From: Chitinophaga vietnamensis
GTDB lineage: Bacteria; Bacteroidota; Bacteroidia; Chitinophagales; Chitinophagaceae
Length of the DNA: 64,000 bases
NCBI RefSeq assembly: GCF_902167635.1
Contig: NZ_CABHMS010000002.1
Coordinates: forward strand, 124,001-188,000
Direction of reading: 5' to 3'
How positions within the stretch are numbered: position 1 is the stretch's first letter; every line of letters begins with the position of its first letter. Of this stretch, positions 26,186 through 35,503 are shown piece by piece. The position numbers and the translations under genes are program-made. A model generated the notes under the pieces. It was not told the DNA's origin. It did not search any database and saw nothing but the letters and a program-made list of their open reading frames with translations.

Positions 26186-26705
26186 AGAATTTATTGATCT
26201 TCGGAAAAGCGTCCATAGACGGGCCAGGCGTATAACGGGTTTGTTGGAGTGAACGGGCAGAGTCGTTCCAGGTTTTCCAGGCGCCGGCTTTTTCATTCTT
26301 CAGGCGCACGCCCTGTTCGCGGATATTGCCATCGCAATTGTACCAGGTGGTGAGGCCATAGCCCTCGTTTTTATAGAAGATGCCTTCAAAGGCAGGCTGC
26401 CCGTTCTCGCATAATTCTCTTCTCCACTCAAAATCTCCCTGCTTGCTGTAATAGATCTCGTATTGCAGGTTACCCTGCTGAAAGCCGCGCGTGATCAGCA
26501 GATGTTGCTGGTGATAGTCCTGAATGATCTTCCGGCTGCTGTCGGCATTGAACGTATACGCCACGCTGTCGGCCTCCACAGACGCCTGATCAATGATCAC
26601 TGCCTTGGTATTATTGTACCACATCTCATGCGCTACCTCTGTTTGCGGCTGATGGCAGCCCGTACATAGCAAAGTACCGGTCAGCAAGCGTATCACTGTT
26701 CTCAT
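26184..26705 (-). CDS. Small lipoprotein with MORN/YwqK-like repeats
   Basis: The start at 26705 (MRTVIRLLTGTLLCTGC) gives 173 residues and a lipobox ending at C17; the frame extends to 26801 but would enter the divergent gene's promoter. The second half has repeats of the form GxxxFYKNExGxxTxWYxxDGxIxEQG and LKNEKAGAWKTW, like the MORN-variant repeats of YwqK-type proteins. Such proteins are widespread in Bacteroidota and their role is unknown. It is divergent from the glutaminase-like gene at 26805 and its stop abuts the T-run of the candidate small RNA. Confidence 0.72.
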   Translation of the reverse strand: MRTVIRLLTGTLLCTGCHQPQTEVAHEMWYNNTKAVIIDQASVEADSVAYTFNADSSRKIIQDYHQQHLLITRGFQQGNLQYEIYYSKQGDFEWRRELCENGQPAFEGIFYKNEGYGLTTWYNCDGNIREQGVRLKNEKAGAWKTWNDSARSLQQTRYTPGPSMDAFPKINKF

Positions 26706-26804
26706 CTCTGTAAAATTTGTGTCCAAATTATATCTTTTTATATCAACGGTTATGATTCCACGGGGAAAATTTCTAGTTTTCGTCAGACTAGACAATTCCA
26801 TGTT

Positions 26805-29258
26805 ATGAAGAAATTTCCGGCACTATTGCTCCTGTTGTTACCCGGTTTGCACTTGTTGGCCCAGCAGCAGGCGCCCGCTTATCCGTTGATCACGCATGAT
26901 CCTTATTTCAGTATCTGGTCGGTCAGCGACACGCTGAACGCCAGCGCCACCTGCCACTGGACCGGCGCGGAGCAGTCGCTCACCGGACTGGTGAAAGTAG
27001 ATGGCGTGACCTATCGCGTACTTGGCGCTGAATCATTGACCTATACCAGCGTTCTGCCCACAGCAGAAACACAGCGCGCATCCGTAAAGTATACCACGGA
27101 AATGCCCGCTGATGGCTGGATGCAGCCCGGCTTCAAAGATGCTTCCTGGCAACAGGGTTTCATGCCTTTCAGCGACCAGGCCATTCCCGGTGGCACCCAC
27201 TGGAACAGCCACGATCTCTGGGTACGCCGCAGCTTCGACCTGGCGCGGATTCCGGCAGAAGACCTTGCACTGCGCATTAACCACGATGATAACGTGCACG
27301 TATATATGAATGGAGAAGAGATCTATGCGCACAAAGGATGGTTATCGAAATACCAATACTTTCCCATCAGCGATGCCGCGAAAAAGCGACTGAAGCCCAA
27401 AGGCAATGTGCTGGCCATTCACATCGAGAACACCGCCGGCGGCGCTTTCCTCGATGCCGGCATCTACCACTTGCAAAAATCCGCCGGCGCACCTATACAG
27501 GCCGCTGTACAAACCGGCGTAACGATCAACGCCACCCAAACGATCTATCATTTCGACTGTGGCAAAGCAGCGGTATCACTCACGTTCACCTCTCCCTTGC
27601 TGCTGAATGATCTCGACTTATTATCCCGCCCGGTATCTTATATCAATTATGAAGCAGTATCGAAAGATGGCGCGCCGCACGAGGTGGCCGTATACTTCGG
27701 CGCCAGCACCAATGTTTGTGTGAATCAGCCTTCGCAGGAAGTAGCGACCGCACAAGCCACCAGTGGTAAACTGTCGCTGCTCAGGGCCGGCAGCAAAGAG
27801 CAGCCCGTATTGAAAAAGAAGGGAGACGACCTGCGCATCGACTGGGGACAGATGTATGTGGCCACAGCCACCGCTTCCCATCCGCAACAATGGGTGGCGC
27901 CAGCCGGTATTGCCATGCAACTATTTGCGCAGGGCAAGCCCGCGCCGGCAACTGCATCGCGCAAGGATCTCGTGCTGGGTACCAGCGTATTGCTGGGCAA
28001 AGTAGGAGCGAAGCCTGTAAGTCAATTATTCCTGTTGGGATACGATGATATTTATGCCATCGAGTATTTCGGGCAGCGACTCAAAGCCTGGTGGAAGAAT
28101 GATCCATCGCGCACGATCGAACAGCAGCTGAATGCCGCTGCTGCCGGCTATCCGGAGGTGATCGCCCGTTGCGAGGCGTTCAACAAACAATTGCATAACG
28201 ATGCGCAGCGCGCCGGCGGTGAAACTTATGCCAAACTATGCGAGCTGGCCTATCGTCAGAGTATTGCCGCACATAAGCTGGTACGTGCCACCGACGGCAC
28301 TTTGCTGTTCCTCTCCAAAGAAAATTTCAGTAATGGTTGTATCAATACCGTTGATGTCACCTATCCATCTGCCCCCTTATACCTGCTCTATAATCCTGAA
28401 CTGATGAAGGGGATGATGAATGGCATCTTCTATTATTCTGAAAGCGGCCGTTACACCAAACCCTTTGCAGCGCACGATCTCGGCACTTATCCATTGGCCA
28501 ACGGGCAAGTTTACGGAGAAGATATGCCGGTAGAAGAATCGGGTAATATGCTGATCCTCGCCGGCGCCATCGCCCGTGCGGAAGGCCATGCGCGCTATGC
28601 AAAGGCACATTGGAAAACTTTGAGCACCTGGGCGGAATACTTGCTCACCGCAGGTTTCGACCCGGCCAACCAGCTTTGCACCGACGATTTCGCCGGGCAT
28701 CTTGCACGTAATACTAACCTGTCGCTGAAAGCGATCGCCGGTTTGCGCGCCTATGCCATGCTTGCGCAGCAGCTGGGAGAAACCGCTACTGCCGCACGTT
28801 TCACCGATAGCGCCAAAGCGATGGCCGCCAAATGGACTGCTCTCGCCAACGATGGCGATCACTACTCCCTCACCTTCGAAGGCCATAATACCTGGAGCCA
28901 GAAATACAACCTGGTATGGGATAAGGTACTCGGCTTCCACCTTTTCCCGGAGGAAGTGTATCAGAAAGAAGTGGTCTACTACCTGCGGCATCAGCAGGCT
29001 TTCGGCTTGCCGCTCGATAGCCGCAAGACCTACACCAAATCAGACTGGATACTCTGGACCGCCGTGCTGGCCAATGACCGCGCAGCTTTCGATGCGCTCA
29101 TTGAACCAGTATATCGCTATGTAACGGAAACGCCTACACGCGTCCCACTGAGCGACTGGCACGAAACGACAGACGGCAAAAAAGTAGGCTTCCAGGCGCG
29201 TAGTGTGGTAGGAGGCTACTTTATGAAGCTGTTGGAAGAAAAATTTAGCAAACGCTGA
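26805..29258 (+). CDS. Glutaminase-A-like secreted protein (DUF4964-DUF5127-DUF4965-DUF1793)
   Basis: The 817-residue protein has a signal peptide (to LLAQQ, about residue 20). The N-terminus APAYPLITHDPYFSIWSVSDTLN is the DUF4964 block, followed by DUF5127 (about 90-320), DUF4965 (about 330-500) and the alpha-toroid DUF1793 (about 500-815, with LGTYPLANGQVYGEDMPVEESGNMLIL and SDWHETTDGKKVGFQARSVVGGYF). This architecture matches fungal glutaminase A and many Bacteroidota proteins next to glycoside hydrolases; the six-hairpin-type C-terminal domain also fits a glycosidase-like role. The activity in bacteria is not established. It is monocistronic. Confidence 0.85.
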   Translation: MKKFPALLLLLLPGLHLLAQQQAPAYPLITHDPYFSIWSVSDTLNASATCHWTGAEQSLTGLVKVDGVTYRVLGAESLTYTSVLPTAETQRASVKYTTEMPADGWMQPGFKDASWQQGFMPFSDQAIPGGTHWNSHDLWVRRSFDLARIPAEDLALRINHDDNVHVYMNGEEIYAHKGWLSKYQYFPISDAAKKRLKPKGNVLAIHIENTAGGAFLDAGIYHLQKSAGAPIQAAVQTGVTINATQTIYHFDCGKAAVSLTFTSPLLLNDLDLLSRPVSYINYEAVSKDGAPHEVAVYFGASTNVCVNQPSQEVATAQATSGKLSLLRAGSKEQPVLKKKGDDLRIDWGQMYVATATASHPQQWVAPAGIAMQLFAQGKPAPATASRKDLVLGTSVLLGKVGAKPVSQLFLLGYDDIYAIEYFGQRLKAWWKNDPSRTIEQQLNAAAAGYPEVIARCEAFNKQLHNDAQRAGGETYAKLCELAYRQSIAAHKLVRATDGTLLFLSKENFSNGCINTVDVTYPSAPLYLLYNPELMKGMMNGIFYYSESGRYTKPFAAHDLGTYPLANGQVYGEDMPVEESGNMLILAGAIARAEGHARYAKAHWKTLSTWAEYLLTAGFDPANQLCTDDFAGHLARNTNLSLKAIAGLRAYAMLAQQLGETATAARFTDSAKAMAAKWTALANDGDHYSLTFEGHNTWSQKYNLVWDKVLGFHLFPEEVYQKEVVYYLRHQQAFGLPLDSRKTYTKSDWILWTAVLANDRAAFDALIEPVYRYVTETPTRVPLSDWHETTDGKKVGFQARSVVGGYFMKLLEEKFSKR

Positions 29259-29336
29259 AACTCGCTGCTGTAGCCCGTTTGAAATGCATGCAGTAAAACC
29301 CGCAGAGGTAAATAATTAGAAATGAAGCAAATAATA

Positions 29337-29367
29337 TTTGGAAGAGAAAAAATAATTTCTATCTTTG
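29337..29367 (+). promoter_or_regulatory. Consensus promoter of the second tRNA-Lys
   Basis: TTTG (29337-29340), 19 bp, then TATCTTTG (29360-29367): an exact TTTG-N19-TAnnTTTG promoter, 22 bp before the mature tRNA. Confidence 0.87.
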
Positions 29368-29389
29368 CACTCCCTTAACGAAAGGGAAT

Positions 29390-29462
29390 GATTCCGTAGC
29401 TCAGTTGGTAGAGCAATACACTTTTAATGTATGGGCCCTGGGTTCGAGTCCCAGCGGGATCA
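29390..29462 (+). tRNA. tRNA-Lys (anticodon UUU)
   Basis: This 73-nt gene is identical in sequence to the tRNA-Lys at 22613-22685 but on the opposite strand. The anticodon loop CTTTTAA gives UUU. CCA is not encoded. The two genes point away from each other and flank 6.7 kb. Confidence 0.96.
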
Positions 29463-29474
29463 CTGGCATTTTAC

Positions 29475-29503
29475 AAACCTCGTGCAAACGCGCGAGGTTT
29501 TTT
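29475..29503 (+). terminator. Intrinsic terminator of the second tRNA-Lys
   Basis: An 11-bp stem (aaacctcgtgc/gcgcgaggttt, one G-U pair) at 29475-29500 with an aaac loop, followed by a T-rich tract. The stem is related to that after the first tRNA-Lys. Confidence 0.85.
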
Positions 29504-29570
29504 ATTTTTTGATATACCCCATCAGTTCGGGCAATTATTTTACTTATCTTCATTACCATAATCCCTCTTT

Positions 29571-30140
29571 ATGCGTCAATTAATCCTTTCTCGTTATCTG
29601 ATGCTTATTATCTGTCTTATCTTTCCTCTTATATCCAGTGCGCAGTCATCAATGAGCGCTGCAGTAGAAAGGCTGTTTAACAAAATAGAAGGCGACATTC
29701 TTTCTTCTGCAGAAGCGATGCCTGAGAGTAAATACAATTTTACACCAGAGGAGCTGCGCATCAATGGCAGCAATTTTAAAGGTGTTCGTAGTTTCGCGGG
29801 ACAGATTATGCACCTGGCGACGGATAATATCCTGATCTGGAGCGCGGTTACGGGAGATTCTGTCCGTGCTGATATTGAAGATGTCAATGGGCCTAAAAGT
29901 ATTACCACTAAGAAAGAAGTCATCGCATACCTGAAAAGTTCATTTGCTATTGGTCGTAAGGCGATAGCTACTATCAATGACCGCAATGCCATGGATATGA
30001 TGGAGTTCAGGTGGCGTAAACTGCCACGTCTTGATCTGATCTTTTATGCACTCACCCATGCGAATGAACACTATGGCCAGATGGCAATATACTTGAGGCT
30101 CTGCGGCATAATACCACCTCCAACAACAATTGAAAAATAA
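29571..30140 (+). CDS. Secreted DinB-family protein
   Basis: The 189-residue protein has a signal peptide (cleavage near SSAQ, residue 25) and a DinB/YfiT four-helix bundle. The three metal-ligand histidines expected of the superfamily are visible: H81 (GQIMHLATDN) and H163 and H167 (HANEHYGQM). DinB proteins use such a site for thiol-dependent chemistry, but exported versions in Bacteroidota have no known substrate. It begins the more AT-rich stretch after the tRNA-Lys. Confidence 0.82.
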   Translation: MRQLILSRYLMLIICLIFPLISSAQSSMSAAVERLFNKIEGDILSSAEAMPESKYNFTPEELRINGSNFKGVRSFAGQIMHLATDNILIWSAVTGDSVRADIEDVNGPKSITTKKEVIAYLKSSFAIGRKAIATINDRNAMDMMEFRWRKLPRLDLIFYALTHANEHYGQMAIYLRLCGIIPPPTTIEK

Positions 30141-30176
30141 AAGTAGATTAGAAATTTGTTTTGATAAAAACCAGTT

Positions 30177-30605
30177 TTATTTTATGACTTCACTCACAAA
30201 AATGACAGGAATGATATTAGTGAAGTTTACAAAATCTGCACGAATCGCATCTCTATTCGGAGTGATCACCGCTTGATAATCACTCAGGCTTTTTACATAA
30301 TATGTGCCAATGGCTATAAAGGGTAAAGGCTGGTTGGGAACACCATCGGGAAGCCCCTTTTCAACAGTATATTTAACCAGATTTGACCCTAAAACACGCG
30401 CTACCATGGGCATGTGCTTAGTTTCATAATACTCCATATTAAAGGTTTTACCCTCGGCATAAGGATACATCACGGATATCTTAATTAAGCCTTTCTCAGT
30501 AATAGTCATGTCGTGTTTTTTTGATTTTTCAGATCTCTTGTCTTGACTAAATGCAACAAAGCAATTAGTTAAAAGTAAGAATGATACGATCAGTTTGAAA
30601 TTCAT
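30177..30605 (-). CDS. Exported EthD-domain protein
   Basis: The 142-residue protein begins with a signal peptide (FLLLTNCFVAFSQ, to about residue 21). The rest is a dimeric alpha+beta barrel of the EthD type: IKISVMYPYAEGKTFNMEYYETKHMPMVARVLGSNLVKYTVEKGL and a late VSLSDYQAVITPNRDAIRADFVNFTN-like block. EthD proteins accompany oxidative degradation systems and their activity is ill-defined. An internal start (M at the MTITEKGL position) would give the cytoplasmic form common in other genomes; the exported form follows from the first ATG. Confidence 0.75.
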   Translation of the reverse strand: MNFKLIVSFLLLTNCFVAFSQDKRSEKSKKHDMTITEKGLIKISVMYPYAEGKTFNMEYYETKHMPMVARVLGSNLVKYTVEKGLPDGVPNQPLPFIAIGTYYVKSLSDYQAVITPNRDAIRADFVNFTNIIPVIFVSEVIK

Positions 30606-30743
30606 GATTAGCGAACTTTAAGTTAAATTATCAGTTATTTCTATCGCGCTTGATAGCTGTTTTAATAATTATGTGTTCAATTCTATAATGTCGAAAACCT
30701 GAAGTATATTATATAATGCATTTGATCTCCCAGATTGTAAATT

Positions 30744-31910
30744 ATGAAAAAAATTAAGATTACCTTAATGTGTAGATACATTATGAGTCCGAGATCTATT
30801 TTCTTAACGGCAATTGCGGTCATTATTCTCATGACGATATCCTGCAACCGGCGTGATAAGAATAGTGAAGTGGTATTGGAGGGCCGTGTTAAAAATTTGC
30901 CAGACGGCCAGTTGTTTTTGAGTGATATCTACCATCCTAATGTAATAATTGATTCCGCTGTAGTTAAAGGAGGAAATTTCTCTTTCCATCTTAAGGTGAA
31001 TGAAGAATTTGAACCATTATTTGCTCAGTTGTATTTCAACAGACAGGGCAGGATTGAGCCATTGATGTTTGACTCGGATACAGTTTTGGCTCCAAATGGA
31101 AAACCTTTTTCTACGAATGGCTTTATGCTGGAAAGAGACTCGATCAGGATTTCAGGAATTTATAACGGGTTCTCACCATTTCCACATTTAAAGGTAAGCC
31201 CTTTGCGCATTTCAGGAGGATTGCAGAACAGGTTATTGTTTATAGTTAAGGGGGCGGAATTTATGTTGAGCAATTCTCTTACGTTATTTGAGAGTCAAAG
31301 GCAGCTGACTACTTCCTATCCGGAATCGTATTACCTTTTACGATTGCTTCAGGAAGATCGCAATCAATATAGCGAGCAAGAGTTCCACGACCTGCTTTCT
31401 TGTTTTAAAGGACGTATTACCAAAGGGAAAGTATTTACGGAATTATCCTTCTTCGAAAAGTCGATGAAAGAAGTTTCTGCGTCTCACCTGGATGATATAT
31501 TCTGGTCGCCTGACGGAAACAGTTCCACAATCAGGGATAGTTCATCCAGGTTAACACTAATTGTCTTCTGGGCATCCTGGTGTGGCCCGTGTAGGGCCGA
31601 AATTCCAGAGATCAGGAATATACACGCGAAGTTTTCTTCCAGCCGCTTGAATATTGTGAGCGTTTCCATTGACGAAAGCCGGACGGCATGGTTAGCAACT
31701 TTGAAGAAAGAGAACATGCCATGGAAGCAACTCTGGGTCGACAGTTTGCACATTGATCAGGTGAAGGACAGATATCATATAGGAAAGATACCGTTGATGG
31801 TGTTAATGGATACGCACAGTCACATCGTGTATAGTGCTGCTGGTTTGACGGATGATTCAAGTAGTAAGAAGAAATTTATTGAACTAATAAATGATAAGCT
31901 CACTGAATAG
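30744..31910 (+). CDS. TlpA-like thiol-disulfide lipoprotein (DUF4369 + thioredoxin)
   Basis: The frame is 388 residues from 30744; the internal ATG at 30783 (MSPRSIFLTAIAVIILMTISC) gives a cleaner lipoprotein signal with the cysteine at residue 21, and either start is possible. The N-terminal third is DUF4369 (VVLEGRVKNLPDGQLFLSD), the C-terminal part a thioredoxin/AhpC fold with the active site WCGPC (C280 and C283 in the long frame). It would reduce disulfides in the periplasm, anchored to a membrane. The base composition is AT-rich compared with most neighbours. Confidence 0.83.
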   Translation: MKKIKITLMCRYIMSPRSIFLTAIAVIILMTISCNRRDKNSEVVLEGRVKNLPDGQLFLSDIYHPNVIIDSAVVKGGNFSFHLKVNEEFEPLFAQLYFNRQGRIEPLMFDSDTVLAPNGKPFSTNGFMLERDSIRISGIYNGFSPFPHLKVSPLRISGGLQNRLLFIVKGAEFMLSNSLTLFESQRQLTTSYPESYYLLRLLQEDRNQYSEQEFHDLLSCFKGRITKGKVFTELSFFEKSMKEVSASHLDDIFWSPDGNSSTIRDSSSRLTLIVFWASWCGPCRAEIPEIRNIHAKFSSSRLNIVSVSIDESRTAWLATLKKENMPWKQLWVDSLHIDQVKDRYHIGKIPLMVLMDTHSHIVYSAAGLTDDSSSKKKFIELINDKLTE

Positions 31911-32039
31911 GTAACCTATTTGTATTTCACACTGCGTCATTGGTTGATTGATGAGCGTGACCTGGTGGCCTTCCTGCACCAGTATCTCTGCGAGTGGTTT
32001 GCTGATATTTCCGAGCGATCCGGTCAATACGATTTTCAT
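31884..32039 (-). pseudogene. Truncated NmrA-type NAD(P)-binding protein remnant
   Basis: From an ATG at 32039 the frame reads MKIVLTGSLGNISKPLAEI and on through a HQVTLIN strand, the N-terminal Rossmann start of an NmrA/NAD(P)H-binding protein with glycine motif GSLGNIS. After ~31 residues the resemblance stops and a stop codon follows at 51 residues, where ~280 are expected. The 3' end overlaps the tail of the TlpA-like gene on the other strand. The rest of the gene is not in the window, so this is a fragment left by a deletion or insertion near 31.9 kb. Confidence 0.65.
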
Positions 32040-32284
32040 TTGCCATGATTTTATGTACAACAAAGTTCCTGCGTAATGCCCCGGCAAAAGTGTTCATATC
32101 TCTGTAACTTGTATGAAAATATATTTCGTATTCTTATAAACGAACAATCACTGTATCGAAAGCGCACACATATTATTTTTTGTAAAATCATATTTTGTTG
32201 GTTTTAAAATAGAGGATCAGATGGCACTTTTCTTGGCGCCCTGGGCAGGTTATTCTTGCTGAAAGCAAAAAAACGGTTACCACT

Positions 32285-34684
32285 ATGCTTAAAAATTACC
32301 TGAAAACCGCCTGGCAAAATTTACGCCGTCATCAATCCTATGTTGCCATCAATACGATCGGGTTGGCAGTGGGCATTGCTGTTTGCCTGCTCATCTTCCT
32401 GTTGATTCAATACGAAACCAGCTTTGATAATTTTCATCAGCGCAAGGAGCGCATATATAGAGTGGTGGCTGCCACTAAAACACCGAACGGGATGAGCTAT
32501 TCAAAAGCCAGCGCCTATCCGGTGGCAGAAGGGCTGCGAATGGATTATCCGCAATTGGAACAGGTGGCCCGCATCTATGCAAGGGCGGAAAAGCAAATCA
32601 TTTTATCGGATGATAAAATAAATGCATCACAGAAAAAATTTAAGGAAAGCGTGTTTTATGCAGAGCCTGAATTTTTCAACATATTCAATTTCCCTTTTCT
32701 TGCAGGCGATCCAAAAACAGCCTTGTCGGAACCCAATACAGCCGTACTCACAGAGGAGATAGCCACAAAATATTTTGGAGATTGGCATACTGCCATCGGT
32801 AAATTCATCAGGTATGATAATAACCAGGTTTGCAAGATCACCGGTATCCTGAAGAATGTGCCTGTCAATACGGATTTTCCCCTGAAGGTGGTACTGTCTT
32901 TTAAAACTTCCGAACATGAAGATATGATGAGGGATTGGGTAGGACAGGATGGATCTTTAAACACCTTCGTTGTGCTTCCCCCGAACATGCCCGCGCAGCA
33001 ATTTGACAATGACCTCAAAGATTTTGTAAAAAGGCATACCCCTGTTGAATATGCGAACCAGGGCTATATACTGCAGCCCTTGAGCAATATACACTATGAT
33101 AGCAGGTTCGGGACGTACAGCGAAAAAACATTCAGCAAAGAACTGATCACCGCATTGAGCCTGATAGGTTTGTTCCTTTTAATTATTGCCTGCATCAACT
33201 TTATCAACCTGGCGACTGCACAATCTGTGAACCGATCAAAAGAGGTGGGCATCAGGAAGGTGCTGGGCAGCAGCAAACAGCAATTGGTGATCCAGTTTTT
33301 GAGTGAAACATTTCTTATTACGCTGGGCGCCGTTGTGGTGGCTATAGTGCTGGCTTTCGCCGGACTGCCCCTGCTCAATAACCTTTTGCAAACATCGGTG
33401 GCGATATCGTTCAGTTTTCCGCTGCTGGCATTTTTATGTAGCATCCTGGTGGCGGTTACATTGCTGTCTGGCTTCTATCCAGCCATTGTATTGTCTGGCT
33501 TCCATCCCATATCGGTACTGAAGAATAAATTGACGAACAAAGCGGTAGGCGGGCTTTCCATGAGAAAGACCCTGGTAGTTTTTCAGTTTACCATCGCACA
33601 AACTCTGATCATCGGAACGCTGATCGTAGTGAGCCAGATGAATTTCTTTCAGCATGCAGATATGGGCTTTGATAAAGACGCCATCATTACGGTGCCCCTT
33701 GCCAACGATAGCGCACGTCAGTCTGAAATGGAAACATTGAAAACAGCATTGCAACAACAGGCCGGTATAAAAAATGTGAGCCTGAGCGCCTTCAGCCCGA
33801 TGGATAAAGCACATTGGGATGGCGATTTCAAATTCGACAATGCCGCAAAGAAATCCGGATTTCAGGCTGATTTTAAATGGGCCGACGCTGATTATTTTAA
33901 AACGTACAACATCCCGTTCATTGCTGGTAGCCCATATCAGCCTGCCGATACCGTCAATGGGTTTGTGGTGAACGAATTGATGGTGCGGAAACTGGGCTTT
34001 AAAAATCCGGAGGAGATACTGGGTAAGAAGATAAATTTTGGAGATGGCAGCATCGTTGCACCTGTGGTGGGCGTTGTGAAAGATTTCAATGGCAGCTCTA
34101 TGAAAACAGAAAGGAATGCTATTGCCCTGGGTTCATTCAAAATGGTGTACCGCATACTCAATATAAAAATACAACCGCAGGGCATACCGCAAACGTTGGC
34201 GGCTATAGAAAAGATCTGGAATAAAACAACGCCTGATTTTGTTTTTGAATTCCAGTTCCTGGACGACAAGATCGCCAGCTTCTATGAGCAGGAACGTCAG
34301 CTTGCCCAGTTGTATAAGGTGTTTGCAGGCATTGCCATTTTTATTTCCTGTTTGGGATTGTATGGCTTTGTGGCATTTATGGCAGTGCAGCGCACCAAAG
34401 AAGTAGGCATCAGGAAAGTACTGGGGGCATCAGTGCTGCATATCGTTTACCTGATCTCTAAAGAATTTACATTGCTGATTGGCCTGGCCTTTCTGATCGC
34501 TGCTCCGCTGGCCTATTATTTTATGCATCAATGGCTGCAAAATTTTGCATACAGGATTCATATCGGCGCCGGCATATTTCTATCCACTATTTTGATAGCC
34601 GAGGTTATCGCCTGGCTCACAGTAGGCTACCAGGCGATACAAGCGGCCATGGCTGATCCGGTGAAGAGTTTGAAAAGAGAATGA
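32285..34684 (+). CDS. ABC-transporter permease, MacB/FtsX type
   Basis: The 799-residue protein has the MacB_PCD/FtsX tandem layout: an N-terminal membrane segment (NTIGLAVGIAVCLLIFLLIQYE), a periplasmic domain (about 45-285), three membrane segments with the ...RSKEVGIRKVLGSSKQQLV block, a second periplasmic domain (about 430-680) and three C-terminal segments with RTKEVGIRKVLGASVLHIV. Such Bacteroidota permeases work with separate ATPases, which are not beside it here, and act in lipoprotein or peptide export or in mechanotransmission. It is monocistronic, followed by a hairpin at 34718. Confidence 0.88.
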   Translation: MLKNYLKTAWQNLRRHQSYVAINTIGLAVGIAVCLLIFLLIQYETSFDNFHQRKERIYRVVAATKTPNGMSYSKASAYPVAEGLRMDYPQLEQVARIYARAEKQIILSDDKINASQKKFKESVFYAEPEFFNIFNFPFLAGDPKTALSEPNTAVLTEEIATKYFGDWHTAIGKFIRYDNNQVCKITGILKNVPVNTDFPLKVVLSFKTSEHEDMMRDWVGQDGSLNTFVVLPPNMPAQQFDNDLKDFVKRHTPVEYANQGYILQPLSNIHYDSRFGTYSEKTFSKELITALSLIGLFLLIIACINFINLATAQSVNRSKEVGIRKVLGSSKQQLVIQFLSETFLITLGAVVVAIVLAFAGLPLLNNLLQTSVAISFSFPLLAFLCSILVAVTLLSGFYPAIVLSGFHPISVLKNKLTNKAVGGLSMRKTLVVFQFTIAQTLIIGTLIVVSQMNFFQHADMGFDKDAIITVPLANDSARQSEMETLKTALQQQAGIKNVSLSAFSPMDKAHWDGDFKFDNAAKKSGFQADFKWADADYFKTYNIPFIAGSPYQPADTVNGFVVNELMVRKLGFKNPEEILGKKINFGDGSIVAPVVGVVKDFNGSSMKTERNAIALGSFKMVYRILNIKIQPQGIPQTLAAIEKIWNKTTPDFVFEFQFLDDKIASFYEQERQLAQLYKVFAGIAIFISCLGLYGFVAFMAVQRTKEVGIRKVLGASVLHIVYLISKEFTLLIGLAFLIAAPLAYYFMHQWLQNFAYRIHIGAGIFLSTILIAEVIAWLTVGYQAIQAAMADPVKSLKRE

Positions 34685-34717
34685 TGGCTTCAGCCTTTTT
34701 TCTGCGCTAAAAATACT

Positions 34718-34740
34718 GGAGGACGCATTCCGCGTCCTCC
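34718..34740. terminator. Terminator between convergent genes
   Basis: A perfect 9-bp GC-rich stem (ggaggacgc/gcgtcctcc) with a 5-nt loop lies between the permease stop (34684) and the stop of the DUF1080 gene (34749). The T-tracts are weak on both strands. Confidence 0.65.
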
Positions 34741-34748
34741 TCAAAATA

Positions 34749-35492
34749 TCACCCCCTGATCTGCTTCAGCATGATCTTCCTGTACTCTACCTTCATCGGG
34801 CCGCCTACGTGGCATTGCAGGCCCAGCCAGCCTTTGCGCTTGCCGTTCACCTGATCATTGTCAGTAACATCACTCATAAGCACATCGTTGATGTAATGTT
34901 GCAGGTGATTGCCTTTTATGATGAGATGGCATTTGTTCCAGTCTTCTTTTTTGATCAGTGTCTGGAGAGCTTCTGCACTGCCGAGTGAGCCGGTAACGAT
35001 GGCGGCCGTCCATGCATTGTTTTTGATGCCATCCTGCAAGCTGGTGGCGGGGGGCGGGATGGTAGTGCGCTGTCCGCGATAGGCAAGTGTAGTGCGGCCT
35101 CTTTCTTCGTAGTTCTGGCCGGTGTAGCGGTTGGCGCCGTCGATGTCGGCCTGGTAGCCTTTGAGGGCATGCGGTACATCGGGGACAAGTTCGCTGCGAT
35201 AGTTGATGCCGCTATTGCCGCCGGCGCTGATACGGAACTCGCAGGTGAGCTCGAAATCCGCTGGCTGACCGCCTTTCCAGATAAGAAAGGTGTTGGTCTT
35301 TAGTAAATTGGAAGACGTAACTTCTCCTACAAGATGGCCGTTTTCGGCGCGCCAGTGTACGGAGTCGCCTTCCCAGCCACGGAGTGTTTTACCATCGAAG
35401 ATGGATACAAATCCGTTGTCGTAGCTGGTGCTGCGGCTTGGGTGACTGATGACCAGCAACAATGCTGCGATGAGTGAAAGATAAAATTTCAT
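34749..35492 (-). CDS. DUF1080 protein, 3-keto-glycoside hydrolase family, exported
   Basis: The start at 35492 (MKFYLSLIAALLLVISHPS) gives 247 residues and a signal peptide; the frame continues upstream into the preceding gene, which is spurious. The concanavalin-like DUF1080 fold is clear: GFVSIFDGKTLRGWEGD, FELTCEFRISAGGNSGINYR and WNKCHLIIKGNHLQHYINDVLMSDVTD. Family members hydrolyse 3-keto-glucosides by beta-elimination-type cleavage after oxidation at C3. It is the last gene of the eight-gene run that starts at SusC, 11 bp after the Gfo/Idh/MocA gene, fitting an oxidise-then-cleave pathway. Confidence 0.87.
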   Translation of the reverse strand: MKFYLSLIAALLLVISHPSRSTSYDNGFVSIFDGKTLRGWEGDSVHWRAENGHLVGEVTSSNLLKTNTFLIWKGGQPADFELTCEFRISAGGNSGINYRSELVPDVPHALKGYQADIDGANRYTGQNYEERGRTTLAYRGQRTTIPPPATSLQDGIKNNAWTAAIVTGSLGSAEALQTLIKKEDWNKCHLIIKGNHLQHYINDVLMSDVTDNDQVNGKRKGWLGLQCHVGGPMKVEYRKIMLKQIRG

Positions 35493-35503
35493 ACGATTAG
35501 CAA

